From the NCBI RefSeq assembly GCF_004000925.1, contig NZ_BIME01000002.1, forward strand, positions 248,001 to 312,000: 64,000 nt of DNA, given 5' to 3'. Of the stretch, positions 34,167 to 43,502 are shown one piece after another (position 1 is the first letter of the stretch; every line of letters starts with the position of its first letter). A model generated the notes under the pieces. The model made no database searches, had not been told where the DNA came from, and was given only the letters and a program-made list of their open reading frames with translations. The DNA comes from Paenibacillus illinoisensis NBRC 15959. GTDB taxonomy: Bacteria > Bacillota > Bacilli > Paenibacillales > Paenibacillaceae. A program made the translations under genes and the position numbers.

Positions 34167-35723
34167 ATGTCACAGCTTCAAGTACAACAAATTCGCTATG
34201 CGAACCCGATTCTTCCTGGTTTTTATCCGGATCCGAGCATTGTGAAGGCAGAGGATTACTTTTACCTTGTTTGCAGTTCGTTTGAGTATTTTCCGGGGGT
34301 TCCGATTTTTCGGAGCCCGGATCTGATTCACTGGGAGCAGATCGGCAACGTATTGGATCGGGTAAGCCAGCTTGATTTGACTGGTCAGAAGAGCTCGGAC
34401 GGGATTTATGCCCCTGCGCTGCGATACCACGAAGGTACGTTTTATATGATCACGACAGATGTTAGAGGTATCGGGAACTTCTATGTTACGGCAACCAACC
34501 CTGCAGGACCATGGTCTGATCCGATTCGCATTCCGTATGGAGGAATCGACCCCTCTCTGTTTTTTGACGATGACGGAAAAGTGTATGTTACGGCGCAGCA
34601 AGGAGCGGACTACGACTCTCACGCCATTCAATATGAGATCGACATCACGACAGGAGAGGCGTTATCCGAACCGCAGGTGGTATGGCACGGAGACGGTGGA
34701 CCGTGGACCGAGGGGCCGCACTTGTACAAAATCAACGGGATGTACTATATGATGTCTGCTTCTGGAGGGACAGCCAAGGAGCATCGCGAAATCATCGGTC
34801 GCAGCGAACATCCGTATGGTCCATTCGAACGGTATCCAGAGCCGATTCTGACTCACCGCCATTTGGACCACCCTATTCAGTATTTGGGCCATGCCGATCT
34901 GGTGGAGGATCATCACGGAGAATGGTGGGCTGTATTCCTTGGCGTCCGCTTGACAGAAGACGGATATAGCGTGCTTGGACGCGAAACATTCCTTGCACCG
35001 GTTTTCTGGAATGAGGGCTGGCCGCACATTGACAACAATGAAGGTACGGTAAGCCTGGACATGGCGATTCAGCGTATGCCGATGTCAGTTCCTTCTCAAG
35101 CGGATGGTAATGCAGCAATTGTTGCTGGCCGGGATGACTTTAATGAAGAATTGGGTCCGCAGTGGATGTTTGTGCGCAATCCGTCAGAAGGAGCATGCTC
35201 CATAACGGATAATCCGGGTTCTTTGACACTTTACGGGCAGGAGGCAAATCTCAGCGACGTTGGTCAGATTACGTTTATTGGCCGTAGACAGCAGCATCTT
35301 CAGGCTAGCTACACAACCAGCATGACATTTGTGCCGACTGCTGATGGAGAAGAAGCGGGCATGTGCATTCGCCGAGATGAGGATGCGCATTATGAACTTG
35401 GTGTTAAAAGGTCGGAAGGACGCAACCTCATTTTTGCCCGTCTGACGGTACGTGGAGAGTCGAAAATCGTGTACGAGAATGAGACTGAAGCAGAGCAGCT
35501 GTTTCTTCGCATTGAATCAACGGAGACGGACTATAAACTGAGCTGCTCCTTGGATGAACAGGACTGGGTAAGTCTTGGCACGGGTTCGGCACGGGCCATC
35601 TCTCCGGAAGACTTTGTGCATAAAATGTGCTTTACCGGAGCGGTAGTCGGATTATATGCCACTGGCAACGGCCAGGCAAGTCATACACCTGCACGCTTCG
35701 ATTGGTTCGATTATGAAATCTAG
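34167..35723 (+). CDS. Glycoside hydrolase family 43, probable beta-xylosidase
   Basis: A 518-residue intracellular enzyme (no signal peptide). The five-bladed propeller has the three GH43 acids: Asp22 (PGFYPDPSIV), Asp128 (GGIDPSLFFDD) and Glu182 (TEGPHLYKI). Residues from about 325 form the C-terminal beta-sandwich (DDFNEELGPQWMFVRNPSEG) common to XynB-type beta-xylosidases of about 520 residues. It should release xylose, and perhaps arabinose, from short oligosaccharides. It starts directly at the end of the lplC-type gene and comes before the GH10 xylanase. Confidence 0.9.
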   Translation: MSQLQVQQIRYANPILPGFYPDPSIVKAEDYFYLVCSSFEYFPGVPIFRSPDLIHWEQIGNVLDRVSQLDLTGQKSSDGIYAPALRYHEGTFYMITTDVRGIGNFYVTATNPAGPWSDPIRIPYGGIDPSLFFDDDGKVYVTAQQGADYDSHAIQYEIDITTGEALSEPQVVWHGDGGPWTEGPHLYKINGMYYMMSASGGTAKEHREIIGRSEHPYGPFERYPEPILTHRHLDHPIQYLGHADLVEDHHGEWWAVFLGVRLTEDGYSVLGRETFLAPVFWNEGWPHIDNNEGTVSLDMAIQRMPMSVPSQADGNAAIVAGRDDFNEELGPQWMFVRNPSEGACSITDNPGSLTLYGQEANLSDVGQITFIGRRQQHLQASYTTSMTFVPTADGEEAGMCIRRDEDAHYELGVKRSEGRNLIFARLTVRGESKIVYENETEAEQLFLRIESTETDYKLSCSLDEQDWVSLGTGSARAISPEDFVHKMCFTGAVVGLYATGNGQASHTPARFDWFDYEI

Positions 35724-35783
35724 CTAACTGATCTAACGAGACGAACTAATATTACTTATTCGGTAATCAGGAGGAGGGGAATT

Positions 35784-36818
35784 ATGGAATCCAGGCGTGA
35801 AGAGGAATCATTGAAGGCTTTATATAAGGATGCTTTTCATATCGGTGCAGCGGTTAATCCCCTGACGATCGACAGCCAGCGCTCGCTTCTGGCCTACCAC
35901 TTCAACAGCTTGACAGCAGAAAATGAAATGAAATTTTCAAGCTTGCACCCGGAAGAGAATCTGTACAAGTTCGAGAACGCAGACGTCATAGCTGCATTTG
36001 CCAGAGAACAAGGCATGGCACTGCGAGGACATACGCTGGTCTGGCATAATCAGACTCCCGATTGGTTGTTCGAAAACGAAACGGGCGGAAAGGCGGAGCG
36101 GGAGCAGCTGCTGGAACGGCTTCGCTCGCATATTCAGACTGTCGTCGGCAGATATAAGGATGTGATCTACTGCTGGGATGTTGTGAATGAGGTCATCTCT
36201 GATGAGAATGATGAAAGTGCATTTCTGCGGCCTTCCAAATGGCTGGATATTGCCGGGGAGGACTTTATTGCCAAAGCATTCGAGTTTGCTCATGAAGCAG
36301 ATCCACAGGCTCTCTTGTTTTATAACGACTATAACGAGTCCAACCCGCATAAGCGGGAGCGCATCTACCGACTTGTTCGTTCACTGCTGGATCAAGGCGT
36401 ACCGATTCATGGGGTAGGTTTGCAGGCACACTGGAATTTATACGACCCCAAGCTGGACGACATGCGTGCTGCCATTGAGCGTTATGCCCAGCTTGGCCTT
36501 CAGCTTCAGCTCACTGAACTTGACGTATCGGTATTTCGCTTTGAAGACCGACGTACGGACCTGACTCGTCCTGAGAAGGGGATGCTGGAACTGCAAGCCG
36601 AGCGTTATGAATCCATTTTCCGTCTCCTCTACGAATATCGTGAACATATCAGTGCTGTCACATTCTGGGGAGCAGCCGATGATTATACCTGGCTTGATCA
36701 TTTCCCGGTCAGAGGCAGGAAAAATTGGCCATTTTTGTTCGATGAGTCGCATGCTCCCAAACCGGCTTATGAGCGAGTCGCTCAAATTCCGAAGCGTGCT
36801 GCTATGGAGAAAAAGTGA
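35784..36818 (+). CDS. Intracellular endo-1,4-beta-xylanase, glycoside hydrolase family 10
   Basis: A 344-residue GH10 enzyme without signal peptide or binding module, so it acts on oligosaccharides after import. Acid/base Glu136 is in WDVVNEVISD and nucleophile Glu245 in LTELDVSV; TAENEMKF and RGHTLVWHNQTPDW are further family motifs. In Paenibacillus aldouronate operons a similar intracellular GH10 (XynA2 type) works after the alpha-glucuronidase, but here no GH67 gene is present. GAGGAGGGG lies before the ATG. Confidence 0.95.
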   Translation: MESRREEESLKALYKDAFHIGAAVNPLTIDSQRSLLAYHFNSLTAENEMKFSSLHPEENLYKFENADVIAAFAREQGMALRGHTLVWHNQTPDWLFENETGGKAEREQLLERLRSHIQTVVGRYKDVIYCWDVVNEVISDENDESAFLRPSKWLDIAGEDFIAKAFEFAHEADPQALLFYNDYNESNPHKRERIYRLVRSLLDQGVPIHGVGLQAHWNLYDPKLDDMRAAIERYAQLGLQLQLTELDVSVFRFEDRRTDLTRPEKGMLELQAERYESIFRLLYEYREHISAVTFWGAADDYTWLDHFPVRGRKNWPFLFDESHAPKPAYERVAQIPKRAAMEKK

Positions 36819-36887
36819 TACTTTTATCGTTGAAGCGTCCGAAAAAATGTTGAAATTGAATCATTTTTTTTGAAAGGGAGTATTTGA

Positions 36888-37874
36888 ATGTCTGAAGTGC
36901 CTAAACCGCATCAACCGTTAGTCACCCACATCTATACTGCAGATCCATCAGCACATGTTTTTGAAGATCGGATCTATATCTATCCATCTCATGATCTGGA
37001 TCATGACGGTCCGGTGAATGACAACGGAGACCAATACAAAATGGAGGATTATCACGTATTGTCCATGGCCGATCTGAATTCACCGGTCGTGGATCATGGT
37101 GAAGTGCTTCACGTTAAGGATGTCCCGTGGGCATCCAGTCAGATGTGGGCGCCAGATGCAGCGTACAAAAACGGGAAATATTATCTGTTTTTCCCCGCAC
37201 GTGATCATGACGGCATCTTCCGGATCGGCGTAGCAACAAGCTCTTCTCCCCAAGGTCCATTCCAACCTGAGGAGCAGTACATCCCAGGCAGCTTCAGCAT
37301 TGACCCTGCCGTATTCATTGACGAGGACGACGCGGCCTACATGCTCTTTGGCGGGCTGTGGGGCGGACAGTTGGAGAAGTGGCAGACGGGAAGCTACGTG
37401 GAAGATGCCGAAGGTCCTGCTCCGGATGCGCCTGCCCTTGGCCCACGAATTGCCAAGCTCAGCGAGGATATGATTTCTATGTCTACGGAAGCATTGGAAA
37501 TTGTAATCGTGGATCAGGAAGGCAACCCGCTTACCGCCAGCAACGAAGATTGCAGATATTTCGAAGGCCCATGGATGCACAAGTATAATGGTAAGTATTA
37601 TTTGTCTTACTCCACGGGAACAACGCACAAGCTTGTGTATGCTACAGGGGACAATCCTATGGGACCATTCACGTTCCAGGGCACTATATTACCGCCTGTT
37701 TTGGGATGGACAACACATCATTCCATTGTTCAATTTGAGGATAAATGGTATTTATTTTATCATGACTGTTCCCTGTCCGGCGGTGTCGATTACAAGCGCT
37801 GTGTCAAATTTGCCGAACTGACGTATAACTCCGATGGAACCATTCGCATGATTGATCCATACCCGGAAAAATAA
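36888..37874 (+). CDS. Glycoside hydrolase family 43, arabinofuranosidase or xylosidase
   Basis: A 328-residue single-domain GH43 enzyme without signal peptide. Catalytic acids are Asp19 (IYTADPSAHV), Asp139 (FSIDPAVFIDED) and Glu226 (FEGPWMHKYNG). The motifs DRIYIYPSHDLD and SSQMWAPDAAYKNGKYYLFF place it with compact GH43 enzymes acting on arabinoxylan or arabino-oligosaccharides. It follows the GH10 gene by 69 bp, with TGAAAGGGAG as ribosome binding site. A GC-rich hairpin comes after it, so it probably ends the main transcript. Confidence 0.9.
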   Translation: MSEVPKPHQPLVTHIYTADPSAHVFEDRIYIYPSHDLDHDGPVNDNGDQYKMEDYHVLSMADLNSPVVDHGEVLHVKDVPWASSQMWAPDAAYKNGKYYLFFPARDHDGIFRIGVATSSSPQGPFQPEEQYIPGSFSIDPAVFIDEDDAAYMLFGGLWGGQLEKWQTGSYVEDAEGPAPDAPALGPRIAKLSEDMISMSTEALEIVIVDQEGNPLTASNEDCRYFEGPWMHKYNGKYYLSYSTGTTHKLVYATGDNPMGPFTFQGTILPPVLGWTTHHSIVQFEDKWYLFYHDCSLSGGVDYKRCVKFAELTYNSDGTIRMIDPYPEK

Positions 37875-37883
37875 CAAGTTTAA

Positions 37884-37905
37884 GGGGGGCCTCGCGGGCC
37901 TCCCT
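37884..37905 (+). terminator. Hairpin terminator after the second GH43 gene
   Basis: GGGGGGCC, loop TCGC, GGCCTCCC with one mismatch or wobble. The following T-rich tract is short, so termination may be partial. Confidence 0.6.
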
Positions 37906-37999
37906 ACTTATATAATCATCCCTTGAAGCCGCCCTTTAAAATCTTTTTTTTGGCATGTATTTGGTTTTAAAGAGAAGGTCATATTAGCTTATCTATTTA

Positions 38000-38013
38000 T
38001 GAAAGCGCTTAAA
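38000..38013. promoter_or_regulatory. Cre site (CcpA operator)
   Basis: TGAAAGCGCTTAAA differs from the cre consensus TGWNANCGNTNWCA only at the penultimate base. It lies 330 bp before the third GH43 gene, so it may control a distal promoter of that gene. Confidence 0.6.
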
Positions 38014-38331
38014 TGATAATTTTATTACTCCACCTTTTACTATAGGATGTGATTGTTCTTGCATCCACAAAATCACATAATCAGTCTGTTCAAGCGGGCT
38101 AGCACTCGTCAACTCATGATTAATCTTCTTGTCATATAACGATTGCATGGGAATTTATTATGCTGTATGCGGAAGTGGCATCAACCTTCATTATAATGGA
38201 GAACGATGTTATTTTTTTCTGTTGCTTCTGGATTAAAACATGTAAAATGGGTTTGACTGAGGAGTCAGTGTTTGAATTCTATTTCTAACGATATTTTTAC
38301 AATATTCAAAATAAGCGGGGTGTATTAAGGA

Positions 38332-39867
38332 ATGGTTCATCACAATCCGATTCTATGGGCCGATTATCCGGATCTCGATGTCATCCGCGTAGAAGATACG
38401 TATTACATGGTGAGTACGACGATGCATATGATGCCAGGATGTGTCATCCTGCGTTCATATGATCTGATGCATTGGGAAGTGGCAACTCATGTGTATGATA
38501 GACTGGATGACACACCCGCCCAAAGACTGGAAGACGGCAAGCAGATTTATAGTAAAGGAATGTGGGCAGCTTCACTTCGGTATCATCAAGGGACTTTTTA
38601 TGTAATCTTTGTAGCCAATGATACGCGAAAAACGTATTTGTACACATCTTCATCTATATTGGGGCCATGGAACAAACGCATTGTTGAGGGCTTTTATCAT
38701 GATTGCTCACTTTTCTTTGACGATGACGACCGGGTATATCTGGTACATGGCAATACCGAAATTCATCTGATCGAGTTAAAAGCTGATCTGTCAGGACCCA
38801 AACCGGGGGGATTGCAGCGTTTAATCGTAAAAGAGCGAGAGCCTTACCATCTGGGATACGAGGGTGCCCATTTCTATAAAATCAATGGGAAGTATTATGT
38901 GTTCCTGATTCACATTTCGAAAGAGGCGGGACGAAGAACTCAGGCTTACTTCATGGCGGATACGATAGAAGGTGAATTTGTCGGTGGGGAAGTTTTTAAC
39001 GATGATATGGATTATTTCAATTCAGGTGTTGCGCAAGGTGGGATTGTTGATACACCGAATGGAGAATGGTATGCTATGCTGTTTCAGGATCATGGTGCGG
39101 TGGGTCGTATTCCAGTACTTGTTCCCGTGCATTTCGAAGGCAGTATACCCGTTTTTGCAAGCAAGGCACCAAAAGAAATTGATATTCCTAGCACAAGGCC
39201 GGATTATCAATATAGCCCACTGGTAGGTAGCGACGATTTCAGTTATCACATTGGAGAAGACGGTAGAGTACGCCTGCGTGATTTTTGGCAGTGGAATCAT
39301 ACGCCCCATGATGAGCTTTGGACTGTAACCGAGAAGCCTGGTACATATCGTATTCGGAGCGGTCAGCTCAGTCCGAACTTAACGTTTGCCGTAAACACAT
39401 TAACCCAGCGCGCGATGGGACCTGCATGTACGGTTAACGTGACACTGGACGGCAGCGGATTAAACGATGGTGATTATGCAGGCATATGTTTTTTAATAGG
39501 AACTTACGGTCTGATTGCGTTAACTAGGGATGAAGGACAGTTCTACCTTGTCATGCATGCACGGGAAAGTGAGGATTCCAGCATATTCGGGAATTTGATT
39601 GATCAGGAACCTGCCACGGAACATGCACGAATCCCCGTAGCCGGGCCGGTCGTTACGCTCCAGGCGTCAGGTCATTTTGTGAACAATCAGGATGAGTGTT
39701 CTTTTGCCTATCTTGATGCTACGGAGTGGAAGCCAGTTGGCATCCCTCACAAGATGTTCTATAAATTGGACCATTTCATGGGCTGCCGGATTGGCTTATT
39801 CCTCTATTCCACGAAGGTTATTGGAGGAATAGCCGATTTCTCCAATTTCGAATACCAGGTTATCTAG
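38332..39867 (+). CDS. Glycoside hydrolase family 43 with C-terminal beta-sandwich
   Basis: A 511-residue intracellular GH43 enzyme. The N-terminal motif is NPILWADYPDLDVIRVEDTY with Asp14 as likely base, then Asp124 (YHDCSLFFDDD) and Glu177 (GYEGAHFYKING). The region from about residue 300 is a beta-sandwich as in xylosidase/arabinosidase enzymes of this length. It belongs to a different GH43 branch from the enzyme at 34167 (different spacing around all three acids). It is probably transcribed alone, after a terminator and a cre site, and is followed by its own terminator. Confidence 0.9.
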   Translation: MVHHNPILWADYPDLDVIRVEDTYYMVSTTMHMMPGCVILRSYDLMHWEVATHVYDRLDDTPAQRLEDGKQIYSKGMWAASLRYHQGTFYVIFVANDTRKTYLYTSSSILGPWNKRIVEGFYHDCSLFFDDDDRVYLVHGNTEIHLIELKADLSGPKPGGLQRLIVKEREPYHLGYEGAHFYKINGKYYVFLIHISKEAGRRTQAYFMADTIEGEFVGGEVFNDDMDYFNSGVAQGGIVDTPNGEWYAMLFQDHGAVGRIPVLVPVHFEGSIPVFASKAPKEIDIPSTRPDYQYSPLVGSDDFSYHIGEDGRVRLRDFWQWNHTPHDELWTVTEKPGTYRIRSGQLSPNLTFAVNTLTQRAMGPACTVNVTLDGSGLNDGDYAGICFLIGTYGLIALTRDEGQFYLVMHARESEDSSIFGNLIDQEPATEHARIPVAGPVVTLQASGHFVNNQDECSFAYLDATEWKPVGIPHKMFYKLDHFMGCRIGLFLYSTKVIGGIADFSNFEYQVI

Positions 39868-39892
39868 GCAATGAACACACAATGGTATGCAT

Positions 39893-39915
39893 AAAGTCGC
39901 CTGGTGGCGGCTTTT
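39893..39915 (+). terminator. Rho-independent terminator after the third GH43 gene
   Basis: AAAGTCGCC, loop TGGT, GGCGGCTTT with one wobble and a T run. Confidence 0.8.
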
Positions 39916-39998
39916 TGTACGCCTACGGATCATTGGATATAGAATGATTGAATTCCGTATGATCCATAAAATAAATGGCATGATTCATTCCAATAGAA

Positions 39999-41714
39999 AT
40001 GGGGCAAGTTGTCGTGTCTAATCGATGGAAGTACAGAACAAGATGGACCTTAATTCTGCTCCTTGCGGTGCTCATGCCTGTAAGCCTTATGCAAGGAATG
40101 TCTGAGCAGACGCAACCGTTACCCGCGGGGCAGCAGGGAGAGCCTTCTGAGGAGGAAGGAAAATATGTTCCGTCCATACAAGTCACTTTTGTCAGGGAAA
40201 CAGAGGAGGAACTGGAGCGAATGGTTGAGGAGTTACCGGGTGAAAGTCTGATAGATAATCGCTGGACACGCTTGTATGAAGAAGAATTGGGAATTCAGAT
40301 TCGTTATGACTGGATCGCAACGGGTGACGTTTATAATCAGAAGCTGGGGGTAGCCCTTGCTTCAGGCCGTTTCCCTGACGTTGTCAAAGTAAACCCATAC
40401 CAGCTCAGGCAGTTAAGCAATGCCGGATTAATTGAAGACCTAACCGAAGTGTACCAGACGCAAGCCACTCCTCTTACCAAAAAAATATTGGAGGCTGAGG
40501 GTAGAGGTGCGTTCGACGCTGCTACCATAAACGGTAGACTGATGGCCATCCCTGAATCGTCATCTTCCATTGAAACGGCGCAGTATCTGTGGATCAGAAA
40601 GGATTGGCTCGAAAAACTGGATCTACAGCCCCCAAGAACGATGGAGGAGGTCCTGATCATATCGGAAGCGTTCACACAAGGAGACCCCGATGGTAACGGG
40701 CAAAACGACACCTACGGAATGGCGATGACGAGTTATTTGTGGGATCCCGTCATGGGTGTATCCGGGTTCATGGCCGGTTACGAAGCTTATCCGAATATCT
40801 GGATCAAGGATAAGAAGGGGAATCTCGTTTACGGTGGCATACAACCGGAGGTCAAACAAGCGCTTGAAATGCTGCGAAACTTATACCTTAATGGCCAGGT
40901 TGATCCCGAGTTTGCCTACAAAAACGGAAGTAAGGAGTATCGACTGGTTCAGGACGGTAAAATAGGCATGCTGTATGGTGAACAGTGGACCCCATTCATG
41001 CTGCAGACTACGCGTGATACGGACCCCGCCGCAGAGTGGCAAGCCTACCCTCTTGTGGCCGAGTCTGGAAAAGACATACGGGTCCCGCTGCGTTCCAATA
41101 CAGGACAATATTTTGCCGTAAAAAAGGGATTTGCGCATCCTGAGGTCATCGTCAAGCTTATGAATCTGCATCTGGACAAAAACTGGGGTGAACAAGCTGA
41201 GTATGAAAAGTACTACAATGATGACTCACGCGCCGTCTGGAAGCTTTCACCAGTAACACCGTTTCCAGGAACCAAAAACATAGATGCCTACAGAGATATT
41301 CGTGACGCCACAGAAAAAGGGGATTACTCCAGCTTGGAGAGTGAAGCACTAGCGATCCACAAACGAATGGTTGCTTATGACTCCGAAGGCATAAAGAGTG
41401 GATGGGGATGGAAACAGACCTATGGCCCTTCGGGTGCTTTTAGCATTGCCGATGCCTATGACTTGAACGGGCAGCTGATGTACGACGAATATACCGGGGG
41501 GATAACCGAAACCATGGTAGACCGGCAAATTATTCTTCGAGATCTCCAGCTTGAAGCCTATATGAATATTATCCTTGGCTCGCCCCTCGAAGAGTTTGAT
41601 CGGTTCGTCGACGATTGGTACAAGCTGGGTGGGGAAGAAATTACATCGGAGGTGAATGCGTGGTTCAGAACCAATGGTGGAGGGGATCACGGCTCGTTGG
41701 CATCTTCGAATTAA
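39999..41714 (+). CDS. Solute-binding-protein-like exported protein linked to a sensor kinase
   Basis: A 571-residue protein with the family 1 binding-protein fold (EELGIQIRYDWIATGDVYNQ then KLGVALASGRFPDVV). The N-terminal hydrophobic segment (WTLILLLAVLMPVSLMQGM) is followed by no lipobox Cys, so unlike the other transporter binding proteins with Cys lipoboxes here it would be secreted or held by an uncleaved anchor. The ATG lacks a strong ribosome binding site; GTG 40014 is an alternative. No permease gene is adjacent; instead a kinase and a regulator follow on the same strand. A role as ligand-sensing partner of the kinase is inferred. Confidence 0.85.
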   Translation: MGQVVVSNRWKYRTRWTLILLLAVLMPVSLMQGMSEQTQPLPAGQQGEPSEEEGKYVPSIQVTFVRETEEELERMVEELPGESLIDNRWTRLYEEELGIQIRYDWIATGDVYNQKLGVALASGRFPDVVKVNPYQLRQLSNAGLIEDLTEVYQTQATPLTKKILEAEGRGAFDAATINGRLMAIPESSSSIETAQYLWIRKDWLEKLDLQPPRTMEEVLIISEAFTQGDPDGNGQNDTYGMAMTSYLWDPVMGVSGFMAGYEAYPNIWIKDKKGNLVYGGIQPEVKQALEMLRNLYLNGQVDPEFAYKNGSKEYRLVQDGKIGMLYGEQWTPFMLQTTRDTDPAAEWQAYPLVAESGKDIRVPLRSNTGQYFAVKKGFAHPEVIVKLMNLHLDKNWGEQAEYEKYYNDDSRAVWKLSPVTPFPGTKNIDAYRDIRDATEKGDYSSLESEALAIHKRMVAYDSEGIKSGWGWKQTYGPSGAFSIADAYDLNGQLMYDEYTGGITETMVDRQIILRDLQLEAYMNIILGSPLEEFDRFVDDWYKLGGEEITSEVNAWFRTNGGGDHGSLASSN

Positions 41715-41756
41715 TTCACAATCCTTTCGTGGTTTGGCTTACAGGAGGTGAAAGGG

Positions 41757-43499
41757 TTGTTTAGGATCCCTGCCCAGTCGTGGCTCAACAGCATATTTGC
41801 AAGACTAATCATGACTTATCTGGCTTTTGTCATTCCGCTGATTCTTCTTGGCGTATATCTATATCACTGGAGTTACGATACGGCAAGCCAGGAAATATCC
41901 TTGTCGACTGATCGGCGTTTGAACCAATTTGCCATGGAGCTGAACAGGGAGATCGAATGGATGGAACTGCAGCAGTTCGACATCGCGGAAGACCGCAAAC
42001 TGAACCGGCTTGCCATTCTATGGAACATGATGGATCAAGTGGAGCGACGTGAAACGTTGAATTATTTATCGGAACGATTGGCTGCTTTCAAAAACAGCAG
42101 TGCTTACATCAGGAACGTTTACGTACATATCCCTTCAGTCAACAAGAGTGTATCGGCCGTGCAGGGCATTGATGACTTTGATCAGGAATCCTTTAGCTAC
42201 TTTAGCTCAACCCGAGAAGAAAAAGGGATTCGCTTTACTGTGAAAGGTGACAACCTGAATCTTAGCGCTGTAAGACTAACTGGTCAAAGAGGTGAGGATC
42301 CGCTGTTTGTTGTCCAAGTGGAACTGGATAACGCGGAAGTTCAGAATGAATTGTCACAGCTGAATCTTTATCCCGAGAGCACAACATTGCTGGTTGAGGA
42401 CAAAACGGGGCTTGCCATCTCGGACCAGCGGCGTGATGCCATTCTGTCCAGTCACCGCAAGTCCAGTCCTACAAATTCGCAAAGCAACTTTCAGGTGAGT
42501 GTGGACGATACCGTGTATCATGTGAACCAGCTTCATATAAGTACGCTGGGCTTGTCCGTAGCCACCTATTTGCCGGAGGAAATCGTAACCAAACCCCTCA
42601 GCAGATTTGTTCAATGGGCCTGGATTTTTGCCATCACTTCATTCATCGCCATTGCGGCGTATCTGTATTCCAGCTACAAGCTGATCCACATGCCGCTGCT
42701 GCTGCTTGTCAAAAGGTTCAAGAAAATGGAGGGAGGCGTGCTGGACATCCCAATTAACCATCATCGAAAAGACGAATTCGGTTTCTTGTACAGCCGTTTC
42801 AATCTTATGATCGAAAATCTTCAGCAGCTGATTGACCGTGATTTCAAAATGACCATGATGATGCAGCGGGCAGAATTAAGACAGCTTCAATCCCAGATTA
42901 ATCCGCATTTTCTGTACAATAGCTTCTTTATTTTAAATTCCCTCGCCAGAACAGGAGATACGGATCGCATTGAACAATTTACGAACATGCTTGGCGAGTA
43001 TTTTCGCTTCATCACCCGAAACGGGACAGATCATGTTCCCATAAAGGAGGAAGTGGAGCATTCGAGAATCTATACGGAAATTCAGCAGCTGCGATTCTCC
43101 AGACGTATCAAGGTGGACTTCGGGCAGGTACCCCTGGAGATGGAACAGATTCAGGTGCCCAGGCTGATTATTCAGCCGATTATTGAGAATGCTTACGAGC
43201 ATAGTCTTGAAAAAAATACAGATATGGGTCTCTTGCGCGTACATTTCTATATGGAGGAATCCTTTATCGAATTTGTCGTGGAAGACAACGGAAACGAGCT
43301 GCGCATGGAAGATATTGAGCTCCTCCAGGAACGGCTGCTGAATGAAACAAGTACAGATGAAATGACCGGATTAATGAATATACACCGGCGCCTTAGACTG
43401 ACCTATGGGGAAAAAAGTGGTCTTTTTCTCTCCAGGAGTGAGCTGCAGGGGCTAAGGGTCGCTGTTCGGATTCAGGCGGAAGGAAGGGGAGTCGAATAA
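41757..43499 (+). CDS. YesM-type sensor histidine kinase with binding-protein partner
   Basis: A 580-residue membrane kinase. TTG 41757 is chosen as start because AGGAGGTGA lies 8 bases before it, while an in-frame GTG at 41748 is inside that site. Helices are near residues 10-32 and 283-305, enclosing an external sensor region. After HAMP, His384 sits in QSQINPHFLYNSFFILNSL and the ATPase N box is IIQPIIENAYEHSL. It lies between a binding-protein-like gene and a YesN regulator gene, the usual three-part sensing arrangement. Confidence 0.9.
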   Translation: MFRIPAQSWLNSIFARLIMTYLAFVIPLILLGVYLYHWSYDTASQEISLSTDRRLNQFAMELNREIEWMELQQFDIAEDRKLNRLAILWNMMDQVERRETLNYLSERLAAFKNSSAYIRNVYVHIPSVNKSVSAVQGIDDFDQESFSYFSSTREEKGIRFTVKGDNLNLSAVRLTGQRGEDPLFVVQVELDNAEVQNELSQLNLYPESTTLLVEDKTGLAISDQRRDAILSSHRKSSPTNSQSNFQVSVDDTVYHVNQLHISTLGLSVATYLPEEIVTKPLSRFVQWAWIFAITSFIAIAAYLYSSYKLIHMPLLLLVKRFKKMEGGVLDIPINHHRKDEFGFLYSRFNLMIENLQQLIDRDFKMTMMMQRAELRQLQSQINPHFLYNSFFILNSLARTGDTDRIEQFTNMLGEYFRFITRNGTDHVPIKEEVEHSRIYTEIQQLRFSRRIKVDFGQVPLEMEQIQVPRLIIQPIIENAYEHSLEKNTDMGLLRVHFYMEESFIEFVVEDNGNELRMEDIELLQERLLNETSTDEMTGLMNIHRRLRLTYGEKSGLFLSRSELQGLRVAVRIQAEGRGVE

Positions 43500-43502
43500 C
43501 GA

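Larger units (their letters stand above)
37875..38331. other. Intergenic region before the third GH43 gene
   Basis: This 457-bp gap contains a hairpin terminator, a good cre-like site at 38000 and a TTGACT (38255-38260) that could be a -35 for the next gene; no clear -10 follows at 17 bp. No coding pattern was recognised in it. Confidence 0.5.

Noticed and set aside
41748-41756. GTG 41748 as the start of the second kinase
   Set aside because: The codon overlaps the ribosome binding site AGGAGG itself; TTG 41757 has correct spacing to that site.
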